Part shown: piece after piece, positions 11,901 to 21,209 of the stretch
Position numbering within the stretch: the first letter of the stretch is position 1
Layout of the letters: every line of letters starts with the position of its first letter
Source of the DNA: Bugula neritina
Lineage: Eukaryota > Bryozoa > Gymnolaemata > Cheilostomatida > Bugulidae
Assembly (NCBI GenBank): GCA_964035545.1
Contig: OZ037768.1
Coordinates: 15,779,375-15,843,374, forward strand
Length of the DNA: 64,000 nt
Reading direction: 5' to 3'
Program-made: the position numbers and the translations under genes
Notes under the pieces: generated by a model
Database searches by the model: none
What the model saw: only the letters and a program-made list of their open reading frames with translations
Told to the model about the DNA's origin: nothing

Positions 11901-13502
11901 CACGCAGGGGTCAAGCGAGTGATGTCCAAATTACGACTTCGGTGGTATTGGCCACAAATGGAGCGTGATGTCCGGCTCAGAGTCAAACAGTGTGAGATCT
12001 GCCAGGCCAGTAAGCATAGCCGCCCCCCTGGTGAAGCAGGACGGCGGAGGCTATACGCTGGTAGGCCCTGGCAAGTAGTCGCTGTAGACCTGGTCGGACC
12101 CATGCCCCTGACCCCCAGAGGCAATAATTGGATCCTAGTACTAACCGACCACTTTACTAGGTGGGCGGATGCTCTGGCTATCCCAGACGCATCAGCCCCA
12201 ACAGTGGCCAGGGCACTAGACCAACACGTATTCTGTTATTTTGGGCTCCCCGAACAGATACACTCTGATCAAGGCGCTCAATTCCAGTCTCAACTGATGA
12301 GCGACCTTTGCCGCCTCTGGGGAGTAAATCAGAGCAGGACCACCCCCTACCACCCTCAAGGTAACGGGGTGGTGGAGCGCAACAACCGGATGCTAGGTGA
12401 TGCACTCCGGAGTCTCCTCCTTGGACGAGGTCAAGAGGAATGGGATACGGTGTTGCCGCAAGTCATGCGTGCATACCGTAGCACCCCACACACCAGTACT
12501 GGTGAGACCCCAAACCTCTTGATGCTCGGGAGAGAGACTCGTGTCCCCGACCATCTCACCTATCACGTTCCAGAGCAAGATAACTCAGTCCACGAGTATG
12601 CCAGTGAACTAGTGGAACGGATGAAGGCCGCACACGAGATACTGCGCCAACAGCAGTGGAAGGTGCGGCACGAAGATTCCGATGAACCACCCCTCTATCA
12701 GAGGGGAGATAAGGTGTGGATGGTCAATTACCGTAGGCGCCGCGGACAGGCTGATAAGCTGAAGCCTAAGTTCGTAGGCCCCTACGTGGTTGTCGAGGCT
12801 ATGCCCAATCATACGTACAAGATTGAGCGCTCAGGACAGGTGTCTATCCAGAATGAGTCTCGCTTGAAACCGTATTGGGCTAGCCCCGGCGGAGTGGGAG
12901 AAGCCCCCCCGTTGTTAGAGCTCAGGAGGCAGACAACAACGCGCGGGCGACGGCGGCATGGACCTGAATACGAAGTGGTCATACCGCGGGAGGAAAACTT
13001 GGTGAGAGAGGAGCGGCAGCTTTTGTCAACAGAAGCGTGTCCGCCACCGCCAAGTCTAATTCCATCACTTCCAGAAACCGAGCCGGTTCCGGAAGTGCAA
13101 ACCCCCACGGAGGGAGGGGCTCCATCCGGAGAACAAGAAGAGGTGACTGCTGACGGTGAAGTAGAGACGCCATTAGAGGCCCCTACTAACGAACCGGCAA
13201 GCGTGTCACCCCCCCTAGAAAGGGGACAGCGTACGAGGCAACCCCCCGCATACTTGAAGGACTTCGTATGTGACTGCGTTAAAAGCGGCACGCATGGAAG
13301 TCTAGGGGAAAACCGTACGAGAAAAGAATCGAGCAAATGTGGGAGTTGTCAACACCACGGAAATATCAACTTTTGCATCGGCGGAAATAGAAATAAAATT
13401 CATCCGCCGGGTGCACAAAGTCTTAATCACGCACCCCAACCACGTTGCTCGATCTTTTCATACGCTGATGCAGTCAGGAGTAGACGTGTTTCTAAGCAGT
13501 AG
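8937..13502 (+). CDS. Pol polyprotein of the inner gypsy element (protease, RT, RNase H, integrase)
   Basis: Read as a Gag-Pol fusion after a -1 shift, in one uninterrupted frame to TAG at 13500-13502. Domains in order: aspartic protease with LIDSGCTTNLLS near 9351; reverse transcriptase with LPFGLTSAPATFQ and the catalytic YLDD at 10644-10655; RNase H beginning ILDTDAS near 11080; integrase with an HHCC zinc finger (H-x3-H near 11890, C-x2-C near 11995) and a DDE core (VAVDLVG near 12080, IHSDQGAQF near 12260, VVERNNR near 12370); and a GPY/F module (KFVGPYVVVE near 12770). The tail has RQPPAYLKDF, a motif also present in the outer element and common at gypsy Pol C-termini. No inactivating change is seen. 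Confidence 0.93.
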   Translation, partial: LPRPADVPTFRGPTMKPLGKKKRRSPRRVPRTGNQQWQQPRRTSKGLRPAAAFSMPLHNRFTGLQVQESGWEHTKVAENLASAPPRPTYHRPKRPPSRPKAREVLPARVRPEGRVQVQPHENSYFLPGKLEGKAVTFLIDSGCTTNLLSRQLFDTLSARVRGEMEAYEGEYGTLADGSCLPFYGIIELTGRVRDQTIQETFIVSQLKEDAILGMPFLKRHGCHIDFSRSAMMMSGRELACVDKFGRPLVGGVQVVRNRTIPGRSRATIHCRVNSSRISGLGVVEGAHEKIQLASSLNQLTEQGEILVQCVNPFTEPIKLPAGSMLGRFHSVQEGDVGPSLGDATEALPRHPIQGRGAVPTHLRELYETASGGCASNRERQAMAKLLRDYGDVFSSGEHDVGLTGIVRHEIPLTAGTVPVRQPTRRLGPEKEKEVSRQVRDLLDRGLIEPAHSAWSSPVVLVRKKDGSWRFCVDYRKLNSVTIQDAYPLPRIDESLDALAGSKYFSTLDLLSGYWQVPLSPDAQEKAAFITRDGLWKWKVLPFGLTSAPATFQRLMEQVLSGLHWKTLLVYLDDVIVISPDFETHVSRLQEVFERLRGAGLKLKPSKCALLQPEVKYLGHVVGRNGVATDPEKVRAVEDWVTPQDLTELRAFLGLVGYYRQYIPDFAGIAQPLNRLTAKGVTWQWTPVEQEAFDRLKGCLLTAPILAYPDPTLEYILDTDASDQNVGAVLSQVQEGQEVVVAYYSKSLSPAERNYCTTRKELLAVIKSVKHFRPYLYGRKFRLRTDHASLIWLCRRAEPSSQVARWLEILAEFSYRIEHRPGKRHSNADGLSRRPDGGCKQCLNIERRDGGPPRCELETLAHHGAPFDWDQGQLRQRVDESPEDVQNLRANPVLAGNVRELKKLQEELPGVVADIYRAKREGRRPSEERIRQGCAEFRLYCQRWDSLRIGQDGLLTISLAASGRHPERKRVVCPTAIRRELIWDTHKQAHAGVKRVMSKLRLRWYWPQMERDVRLRVKQCEICQASKHSRPPGEAGRRRLYAGRPWQVVAVDLVGPMPLTPRGNNWILVLTDHFTRWADALAIPDASAPTVARALDQHVFCYFGLPEQIHSDQGAQFQSQLMSDLCRLWGVNQSRTTPYHPQGNGVVERNNRMLGDALRSLLLGRGQEEWDTVLPQVMRAYRSTPHTSTGETPNLLMLGRETRVPDHLTYHVPEQDNSVHEYASELVERMKAAHEILRQQQWKVRHEDSDEPPLYQRGDKVWMVNYRRRRGQADKLKPKFVGPYVVVEAMPNHTYKIERSGQVSIQNESRLKPYWASPGGVGEAPPLLELRRQTTTRGRRRHGPEYEVVIPREENLVREERQLLSTEACPPPPSLIPSLPETEPVPEVQTPTEGGAPSGEQEEVTADGEVETPLEAPTNEPASVSPPLERGQRTRQPPAYLKDFVCDCVKSGTHGSLGENRTRKESSKCGSCQHHGNINFCIGGNRNKIHPPGAQSLNHAPQPRCSIFSYADAVRSRRVSKQ

Positions 13503-13782
13503 TTCAAACCATTTCACACATTCAGTATGTCTTACGACAACAGATCGTGGGGTGAGTTAACTATATCTTAATACGAAACTAGATTGCATCGCTCAGCTCT
13601 GACTCACTGAGTCAATCGAGCTGGAGATAGGTTAGTGAAATACCGTAGTAAGAACTCAGTTTGACTTAGAGATTTTTATAATCTCATTGCAATACGTGTT
13701 CTATCTGACTATTCACTACCATAAATCTCTACGAGGTAACTGAATTAGGAGTTGCCAAGCTGTTCAAGCTGACAACACAGCA

Positions 13783-14604
13783 GTGTACTGTATTAACACT
13801 GTTGAAACTTTTTCAGATTACACTCGACCCGCTACAACCAGGGTACGGGATAGAACACTTCCCGCTCCGTATCCAGAGGAGTATGCTAGTGGTGACCGGC
13901 CTGAGCCACTACGCCGCCGTTGGCGGTGGGTGTCTCCACAAACAGAAGAAGAAATAGAAACAGCCTGGGGGTCCAGAGGATGGACGAGATGCCAGATCTG
14001 TGGTGAAGATTGCGCCTCTCACCGCTCCCTTAAACTACACGTCAATGCTCATCTCCTACTGACATTCTGCCCCTGCGGGTACAATGATGTGTATCCCTAC
14101 CCCATCACCAGACACAGAGCGGCGGGCTGTTTCCCTGGAGAAAACTACGTGGTCGACGCTAAGCTATACCCGGAGTTCCTCGCACTTATACGACCTCTGG
14201 TGAAGAAGGCCATGCTATTAGCCGTTCTGTCCTCGGGGTTCCAACGTGTGTTAGACAACGCCCGCCAACAATCCCCGTTGGTGTCTGACCGTCCTCAAAT
14301 TACATACACCCCCGAGGAAATTACAGATCCAGAAGAAGGAGAGATCTCCCCTACACCGGCGAAGAGACGAACCAGGTCCCCCAGTCCACCCTTGCGCCGC
14401 AGACGGACACCGTCCCCAGACCCAGTACGCCTGGCTACAGTAGAAGAACGCCTCCTACGATTACAAGAAGAGTTCACCCAGCTGGCACCAGATCTACTTA
14501 ACACTACCACAGGACTCTTCCAGCTAAAGGGATCCGTATGCCGTATGAAACGGAAACTGCGTACATGCCAAGCCAAGCACCGGCGTGCCCAACAAGGACT
14601 CTAG
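13783..14604 (+). CDS. ORF3 of the inner gypsy element: zinc-finger protein, probably expressed by splicing
   Basis: An open frame of 273 codons after pol in the position where retroviruses carry env, but with no signal peptide or membrane segment. It contains a C2H2-like finger (CQICGEDC then LKLHVNAH), a second cysteine/histidine cluster (TFCPCG followed by RHRAAGC), a YVVDAKLYPEF segment, a serine/proline/arginine-rich linker and a basic, coiled-coil-like C-terminus. The frame opens with GTG, not ATG, and the first ATG falls near codon 143, after both zinc motifs. A strong acceptor (actttttcag, exon start 13817) matches in phase the donor at 8071 in gag, so a spliced RNA would start on the gag ATG. 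The outer element has a related ORF. I know of no established function. Confidence 0.75.
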   Translation: MYCINTVETFSDYTRPATTRVRDRTLPAPYPEEYASGDRPEPLRRRWRWVSPQTEEEIETAWGSRGWTRCQICGEDCASHRSLKLHVNAHLLLTFCPCGYNDVYPYPITRHRAAGCFPGENYVVDAKLYPEFLALIRPLVKKAMLLAVLSSGFQRVLDNARQQSPLVSDRPQITYTPEEITDPEEGEISPTPAKRRTRSPSPPLRRRRTPSPDPVRLATVEERLLRLQEEFTQLAPDLLNTTTGLFQLKGSVCRMKRKLRTCQAKHRRAQQGL

Positions 14605-14879
14605 TTAGACTACCCGGAGTACTCCAACTCCGCCTCTTGGGAGAAGCCCAGATGTCATGTAAATGTTTGACTGCTTAACAGGTTATCCCCTGTCTAACAC
14701 CACAGCTAGCTAGTATTCCTCGTCTATCTACAGCTGGCCAATTGTATGCAACGGATCGTTATAATGACTCTGTCTATTATTATGTCTCTTCCTGTATATT
14801 ATGTATTATTTTGTCCACTGATGTATGCAATTACTATTGAATGTTTTTTTATATATATATCAGAAAGATGGCTTTCTGC

Positions 14880-14891
14880 TGGTGGGGGCGG
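14880..14891 (+). promoter_or_regulatory. Polypurine tract of the inner element
   Basis: The purine/G-rich run tggtgggggcgg abuts the 3' LTR, the expected position of the plus-strand primer. It contains one T and one C, so the exact priming site is uncertain. Confidence 0.55.
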
Positions 14892-15198
14892 TGTGGTGGT
14901 TCGTGGAACTACCAGCAGCACAACATGTAGGGTCGCGTAATTGACCCGGAACAATGGATAGCCAATTAGCGTAGTTGATAGTTAGCAGCAATTGTAGTTT
15001 CCCGCTGCTAACTCAGTCGAAGCTAGAGTGTGAAATAGATTAGATGTGTAACTTGTTTGGAAATAATGTATCGTGTTGTTATAATGTATAGTTGTGTATA
15101 AAATATACTCGTTCACTCGACTTATCCTGGTGCAGTTCTATAGTAGATAAATAGACTCTCTGGATAGCACATCAACCCTAAATCTGAAAATCTTAACA
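14892..15198 (+). repeat. 3' LTR of the inner gypsy element
   Basis: 307 bases, TG...CA, matching 7691-7997 except at two positions. It is followed by ATAT (15199-15202), the second copy of the inner target duplication. Confidence 0.93.
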
Positions 15199-15321
15199 AT
15201 ATATATACAGAGTAGATAACATAAGTATAATAAATGAGTCTTCACGCCGTAGTCCATAACACTTATTTACACTGCTTGACTAGCCAGGAGGGGGGGGGTA
15301 CATGTGTAGGTGGCCGCACCT

Positions 15322-16215
15322 CTAGCACTTCTTCGCCAGCCGTTTCTCTAGTCGGGTCTGCAACTTAGCCAGCTCGGTGGTTGCTCGCTTCTGTTCTTTA
15401 CTGAGGCGAGCCATACGCCGTTGCACTTTCCTAATGTCGGCTAGTAGGGATTGGTCAGGGTCGCTGTCATCTCGGGGTGTGTTGGGGTACATAGGAGATT
15501 GTCGTCGTTGGGGGTTGTGAGTCCTTCGTCACAGCGCGTCCAGCACGGGTTACTACGACGCGTAGAGGTTGGGTGGTTACGTCTGGAGGGTAGGTAATCG
15601 TTGTTTCGGAGGGTTGGGGGTCTGCATCAGAGTCACTCTCTACTGTAGGTCGGGTAGCGGGGAAGTGGTCCAGGAGAGTCTGTCGTCGGTCCGGGTCAGT
15701 CACGTGGGGTAGTATTAGGTCCCGGAACTCCGTGTAAGAGTCTGCGTCGACTTCATACAAGTGCCCTACGTAACAGTCTCTAGTTCGTTGGTGTCTCAGT
15801 ATCGTGTCCCTGCAGAAGTGGTGAACTCCGCAGGGACAGAAAGTCACAGTAAAGTGTTGTGGAACGTGTATTCTCAGTCTCCTAGTAGTCGATAGTATTC
15901 TTCTACATTCAGTGCATTGTCTATTGTCGTCCGTCCCTACTATTGCTTCTATCAATGTTCGAGTCCGTCGAGTCGTCCAGTTAGTCCGTCCCAGTAAGGC
16001 TCTTGGTAGTGCTAGAGTAGTGTCCTTGGCTACAGTCAAGTCATCAGTCAAGTCGTTGGTATCAATTTGCATCGCAGTGTGTGTCGGGGAGTCCGTAAAT
16101 GTTGCTAAATGTATGTCGGACAGCATGTCTACCCCTGCTTCTGACATGCTGTCCCAGTTAGTCGTAGGTGTGTCAAGTAATGCCTGTATCTCGTCGGATA
16201 CAGGCTCAGTCTCAC
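15322..16215 (-). pseudogene. ORF3 of the outer gypsy element, zinc-finger protein with an apparent frameshift
   Basis: Relative of the ORF at 13783-14604. A real ATG at 16147 opens a 226-codon frame; the frame is also open upstream to an acceptor (ctattgcag) giving an exon start at 16215. It has the same order of motifs: CTEC then LRIHVPQH, TFCPCG, RHQRTRDC, and YEVDADSYTEF. The frame stops at 15467, while the basic coiled-coil C-terminus expected from the inner copy (SKEQKRATTELAKLQTRLEK) continues in a different frame down to TAG at 15322-15324, so a small indel has probably broken it near 15470-15560. A donor-like CAGAGA|GTAAGA at about 22065, just before the gag ATG, could supply the 5' exon. 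Confidence 0.65.
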
Positions 16216-16726
16216 CTGCAATAGAGTATTTAAATTTAATTACACTCTATGCGTGGGACTCCCGTTCCAAACAATATTAAATAATCGAGTCTCACTGTCA
16301 CTCACTGATCGTGTAATCAGCTGAGTCGACTGTCCCACTCTAATTATCAATATCATTCGCTGTCAGGAGTTTCAACTTTATCATTATGACAAAGTGAGAC
16401 TGCTGTCGCTACCAGAATAAATTCTAATTAATTATTATAGAATTCCTAGTAGACTTACCCCCCAAAACAGTTGCTGCATTAGACATAATGATGCTGCTGC
16501 TTTCTTAGGGCTCGTAGATAGCCAAATTATTTATTGCAAAAGACGTGCTGCCTGTTTGCTAGCTGTAATTGAAAAGAGCGCTCACAGCTAGAGTGCTTAT
16601 GTAACACCCTATACGCTGTGATTTGGCTACGCTCTGCTGACCCCCGGCTGACCTATTCAATCCGCCACTGGGTCGCCTGCTATCAATTACCTCGCTCCCC
16701 CAGACTCCTTTGTGAATGTCGCCATG
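16216..16726 (-). other. Region between pol and ORF3 of the outer element
   Basis: No open frame of note. By analogy with the inner element (13503-13782) this is the untranslated stretch between the Pol stop and the ORF3 acceptor. It contains a pyrimidine-rich track on the minus strand before the acceptor at 16216. Confidence 0.5.
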
Positions 16727-19700
16727 CTACAGAATACTGTGCATGTCGACCAAGTCACACAAGAAGTCTTTTAAATAAGATGGTGGCGCCCTGGTACGTT
16801 GGCTACGGTCCAACGGTACCGGGGAGTTTGCTGTGACTGGCGACTCTTCCACCACGGGTGGTGTCGCCAGTACGGGGGGGGTCCACCAGTACGGGTGGCC
16901 CTCCCCCAGCTGCCTCTCCCTCAGTATCCTGAGGAATTTCCATCTCATCCGGAACGATGGGCCTGTCGACCGGCTCCACAGGTGGTGGGGCCGGCTCTGA
17001 CAGGTCTTCAGGTGTGTCGACCTCCTCTTCCTGGGGTGGAGGAGGTTGGGGTTGGTCGGCTGGCGCATCAGCCGCCCCGTCCTGGTCTGGCAGTATCTCC
17101 TCAATCTCTCGATATGCCATGGGTCGCCCCCTCATAGGAGGGCGCCTAGCTGGCTCTAAGAGAGGAGGTGCTTGACCTGCCGCCTCAGGACTTGCCCAGT
17201 GAGGTTTTAGCCGTGCCTCGTTCTGGACCGACACTTGTCCAGACTGTTCCACTTTGTATGTATGATTTGGCATCACCTCAATTACGCAGTAGGGACCTAC
17301 GAACTTCGGCTGCAACTTGGCTGCCTGTCCGCGCCTGCGGCGATGACTGGTCATCCAGACCCAGTCCCCCACCTTGTATAAAGGTGGGTCGTCAGAGTCA
17401 CCACTCCTGACCTGCCACTGCTGCTCACGTAGCACCTCGTGAGCCGTCCCCATGCGTTTTACGAGCTTGTCCACGTAGTCGTGAACATTGCTCTCTGGAT
17501 TCGGAACATGATAGGTTACGTGCTCAGGAACCCTTGTTTCTCTCCCCAGCATGAGAAAATTAGGGGTCTCCAGTGTACTGGAGTGAAGGGTACTACGGTA
17601 CGCTCGCATGATCTGCGGCAACACCAAGTCCCACTCTTCCTGGCTCCTACCGATAAGCAGGCTTCTCAGAGAGTCCCCTAGCATTCGGTTGTTCCGCTCC
17701 ACGACCCCGTTCCCTTGCGGGTGATACGGGGTCGTCCGACTCTGGTTTACCCCCCACATTCTACAGAGATCGCTCATAAGTTGCGACTGAAACTGGGCGC
17801 CCTGGTCAGAGTGTATCTGCTCCGGCAAGCCGAAATAGCAGAACACCTGTTGATCCAGAGCTCTGGCCACCGAGGGGGCCGACGCATCTGGAATAGCCAG
17901 TGCATCAGCCCACCGCGTGAAATGGTCAGTTAATACCAGTATCCAGTTATTACCTCTCGCTGTTGTGGGCATGGGGCCTACCAGATCGACAGCAACCACC
18001 TGCCACGGACGACCGGCATGGAGGCGACGCCTCCCTGCGGTCTCAGTGGGGCGGCCATGCTTGCTAGCTTGGCACACCTCGCACTTCCGCACCCGGAGTC
18101 GGACATCCCGGGTCATACCGGGCCAAAACCACTGGAGTTGAAGACACCTGATCACCCGGCTAGCTCCTGCGTGAGCTTGCTTATGGGTGTCCCAGATCAA
18201 CTCCCGCCGCAGAGCTGACGGGCAGACTACCCTCTCTCGTTCACTGCGATTGGTGCCGACTGCCAACGTGATCGTTAGCAGCCCATCGCTGTTGAACCTT
18301 AGGGAGTCCCAGCGGTCACAGAAGTACTTAAACTCAGTACTCTTCACTCGCTGTTCGGCCTCACTCGGCCGCCGTCCCTCCTTCTTGGCCCGGACTAGGT
18401 CAGCTACCACTCCTGGTAGCGTGGACTGGAGCCGACATAGCTCCCTGACGTTCCGAAGCAACGCGGGGTTTGCGTGAAGGTTGTTAACAGCCTTGTTGGG
18501 TGATTCGGACAGGAGTTGCCCTTCTTCCCAGCTGTACACACCCGCTTTCCCCAACTGCGCTTCGACGTCCGAGCGAGGGGGTCCACCGTCCCTGCGCTCG
18601 ATATTCTGGCATTGCTTACACCCATCTGCCTGGCGGCGGCTGAGTCCATCTGCATTACCGTGTTTCTTACCGGGTCGATGCTCGATCCGATAAGAAAACT
18701 CTGCCAGGATCTCTAGCCAGCGCGCCACTTGGCTGGATGGTTCTGCCCATCGACACAGCCATATCAGGGACGCATGATCCATCCGAAGCCGGAATGTGCG
18801 CCCATATAGATATGGTCTAAAGTGTTTGACCGCCTTGACTACTGCCAAGAGTTCCCTCCTGGTTGTACAGTAGTTCTTCTCAGGCGCCGACAGGGCCTTG
18901 CTATAGTAAGCCACCACCACCTCGCAACCATCTTGGACCTGCGATAGCACCGCCCCCACATTATGGTTACTGGCATCAGTATCCAAAATGTACTCCTTCG
19001 CAGGGTCAGGATACGCCAAGATGGGTGCCTCCACCAGGCGATCCTTCAGGTGGTCAAATGCCTTCTGCTCAGCCTGCGTCCACTGCCATCGCACCCCCTT
19101 CGCGGTCAGCCGATTTAACGGCTGTGCAATTCCTGCGAAGTCTGGTATGTACTGACGATAGTACCCAACCAGCCCCAGGAACGCCCGCAATTCAGAGAGG
19201 TCGACAGGAACGGCCCAGTCCCTCACGGCCCGTACCTTCTCGGGGTCAGTGGCGACCCCGTCTCGACCAACTACATGGCCCAGGTACTTGACCTCGCGTT
19301 GCAGTAATGCACACTTCGAGGGCTTCAGCTTCAGGTTAGCAGCTCGGAGTCTGTCGAACACCTCCCTGAGTCGACTGACATGTGTGTCGAAGTCGGGGGA
19401 GATGACGATGACATCATCGAGATATATGAGCAAGGTCTTCCAGTGCAGTCCACTCAGGACCTGCTCCATGAGTCACTGGAAGGTGGCTGGTGCGGACGTA
19501 AGTCCGAATGGCAACACCTTCCATTTCCAGAGTCCATCCCGCGTTATAAACGCGGCCTTGTCCTGTGCTTCAGGACTCAGGGGCACCTGCCAATACCCGC
19601 TTAACAAGTCCAACGTGCTGAAGAACTTGCTACCAGCTAAGGCATCGAGCGACTCATCGATCCTCGGGAGAGGGTAAGCGTCCTGGATGGTCACGCTGTT

Positions 19701-21203
19701 CAGCCTGCGATAGTCAACGCAAAACCTCCAGCTACCATCCTTTTTCCGAACCAGGACGACTGGAGAACTCCAGGCCCCATGGCCTGGCTCAATCAGGTCC
19801 CGGTTCAGAAGGTCTTGCACCTGACGGCTCACTTCTCTCTCCTTCTCAGGACCTAACCGGCGGGTCGGCTGCCGAATCGGCACCGTCCCCGCCGCCAGGG
19901 GTATCTCATGACGAACCGTCTCAGTCAGACCCATGTCATGGTCGCCGCAACTAAACACATCCTTGTACTCAGAGAGTAGCCGCGCCATCTCCAGGCGTTC
20001 TCGCTTGCTCTCACAGCCATCACAGGCATCCTCGTACAAATCTGCTACGTGTTCAGGCACCGGCCCCCTGCCGTCTCTAGTGGGTACTCCCCGGGCACCG
20101 TCCGCTGTTTCCAGCGCGGGCCCTACATCCTCCTCTTGCACGGAGTGGAACTTCCCTACTAGAGACCCAGCCGGTAATTCTACCGGCTCCGTGAAAGGGT
20201 TTACGCACTGGACCAGGAACTCCCTCCGCTCATCCAGTCTATTCAGACTGTTAGCGAGCTGGACGCCCCCCAGTGCACCTTCCACCACTCCGAGCTCGGA
20301 GATCTCCCTACAGTTCACTCTGCAGCGAACTGTAGCCCGGGAGCGCCCAGGTACAGTACAGCGCTGTACCACCTGCACTCCCCCCACCAAGGGTCGGCCA
20401 AATCGGTCGACACAGGCCAGCTCACGCCCCGCCATCACTACTGCCGACTTGCTAAAGTCGATGTAGCACCTGTGTCGCTTCAGAAATGGCATGCCCAAGA
20501 TGGCATCCTCCTTGAGTTGACTGACGATGAAGGTCTCACTGATCATCTGATCACGGACTCTACCAGTCAACTGGATTACCCCATAGAAAGGAATACACGA
20601 CCCGTCCGCCAACGTGCCGTGTTCCCCCTCATATGGTTCTAGGCTAGCCCTGTCCTTGGCACTGAGAGTGTCGAAGAGACGTCGACTCAGTAGATTTGTG
20701 GTACACCCAGTATCCAACAGGAATGTGGCAGCTTTACCAGCAATTTTGCCGGGGAGGAAATAGCTGCTTCCATATGGCTGGGCGCTCACTGAGCGATTTG
20801 TCTCTTGAGGCGACACCTCATGTGCATGGAATTGGGGATGCACCTGTGCTTTTCGGTTGCGAGGGGGTCGTCGACGTTGCATGGGCGGGCAGGGTACGTC
20901 TCGGTCTCGCTCACACACGGGCGGCCGAGTGAATTCTCGGACTGATGCTCGTGTGGGCAACCGAGGAAAATCCCTGTTGTGCTCCCATTCGTCGTTCACT
21001 CCCTCATCAAGCAAACCTTCAAAGCGGTTTTTGAGTGCCCAAGCCGGAGGTATTGGTGGGCCTTGCGGCCGACTCACTCTCCTTGGGACTTGCCACTCTG
21101 GCGAAGGCGGCCTCCTCACCCGATGGGGTGGGGGCCGTAGCCTTTGCCTTGGGGGGTTAAACTCGGGCCCACGGTAGGCGGAAGTTACCTTGGGCCGTCG
21201 CTG
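16727..21203 (-). pseudogene. Pol of the outer gypsy element, broken by a stop codon and a frameshift
   Basis: Same domain order as the inner Pol: protease (LLDTGCTTNLLS near 20710), reverse transcriptase with YLDD at 19413-19424, RNase H (ILDTDAS), integrase (HKQAHAG, CEVCQASK, VAVDLVG, HSDQGAQF, VVERNNR) and GPY/F (KFVGPYCVIE). Two breaks are visible. An in-frame TGA at 19473-19475 lies just after the APATFQ motif, where the inner copy has AGG; a C-to-T change in a CGA codon would explain it. Near 16870 the frame shifts beside a run of eight G, so the conserved tail motif PPSYLKDF lies in another frame ending at 16727. The element would need help in trans. Confidence 0.9.
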
Positions 21204-21209
21204 TTTAAC
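21166..21209 (-). promoter_or_regulatory. Programmed -1 ribosomal frameshift signal, gag-pol (outer)
   Basis: On the minus strand the heptamer G TTA AAC (21209-21203) is in the gag frame, followed by a 6-nt spacer and a 6-bp stem, GGCCCA (21196-21191) with TGGGCC (21171-21166). The stem sequence differs from the inner element's while pairing is kept, which supports a real structure. Pol is open in the -1 frame here. Confidence 0.8.

Larger units (their letters stand above)
7691..15198 (+). mobile_element. Inner (nested) Ty3/gypsy LTR retrotransposon, 7.5 kb, apparently intact
   Basis: A plus-strand element with 307-bp LTRs (7691-7997 and 14892-15198, two differences by eye), flanked by ATAT on both sides (7687-7690 and 15199-15202). 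It carries a primer site, gag, a -1 shifted pol, a third ORF and a polypurine tract. All ORFs are uninterrupted, so this copy could be autonomous. It lies inside the outer element in opposite orientation and must be the later insertion. The two elements are relatives, not copies: proteins align through gag, pol and ORF3, but the LTRs are unrelated by eye. Confidence 0.94.

Noticed and set aside
12809..13336. 175-codon minus-strand ORF opposite the inner pol tail
   Set aside because: Antisense shadow of a long GC-rich coding region with no start context or family match.
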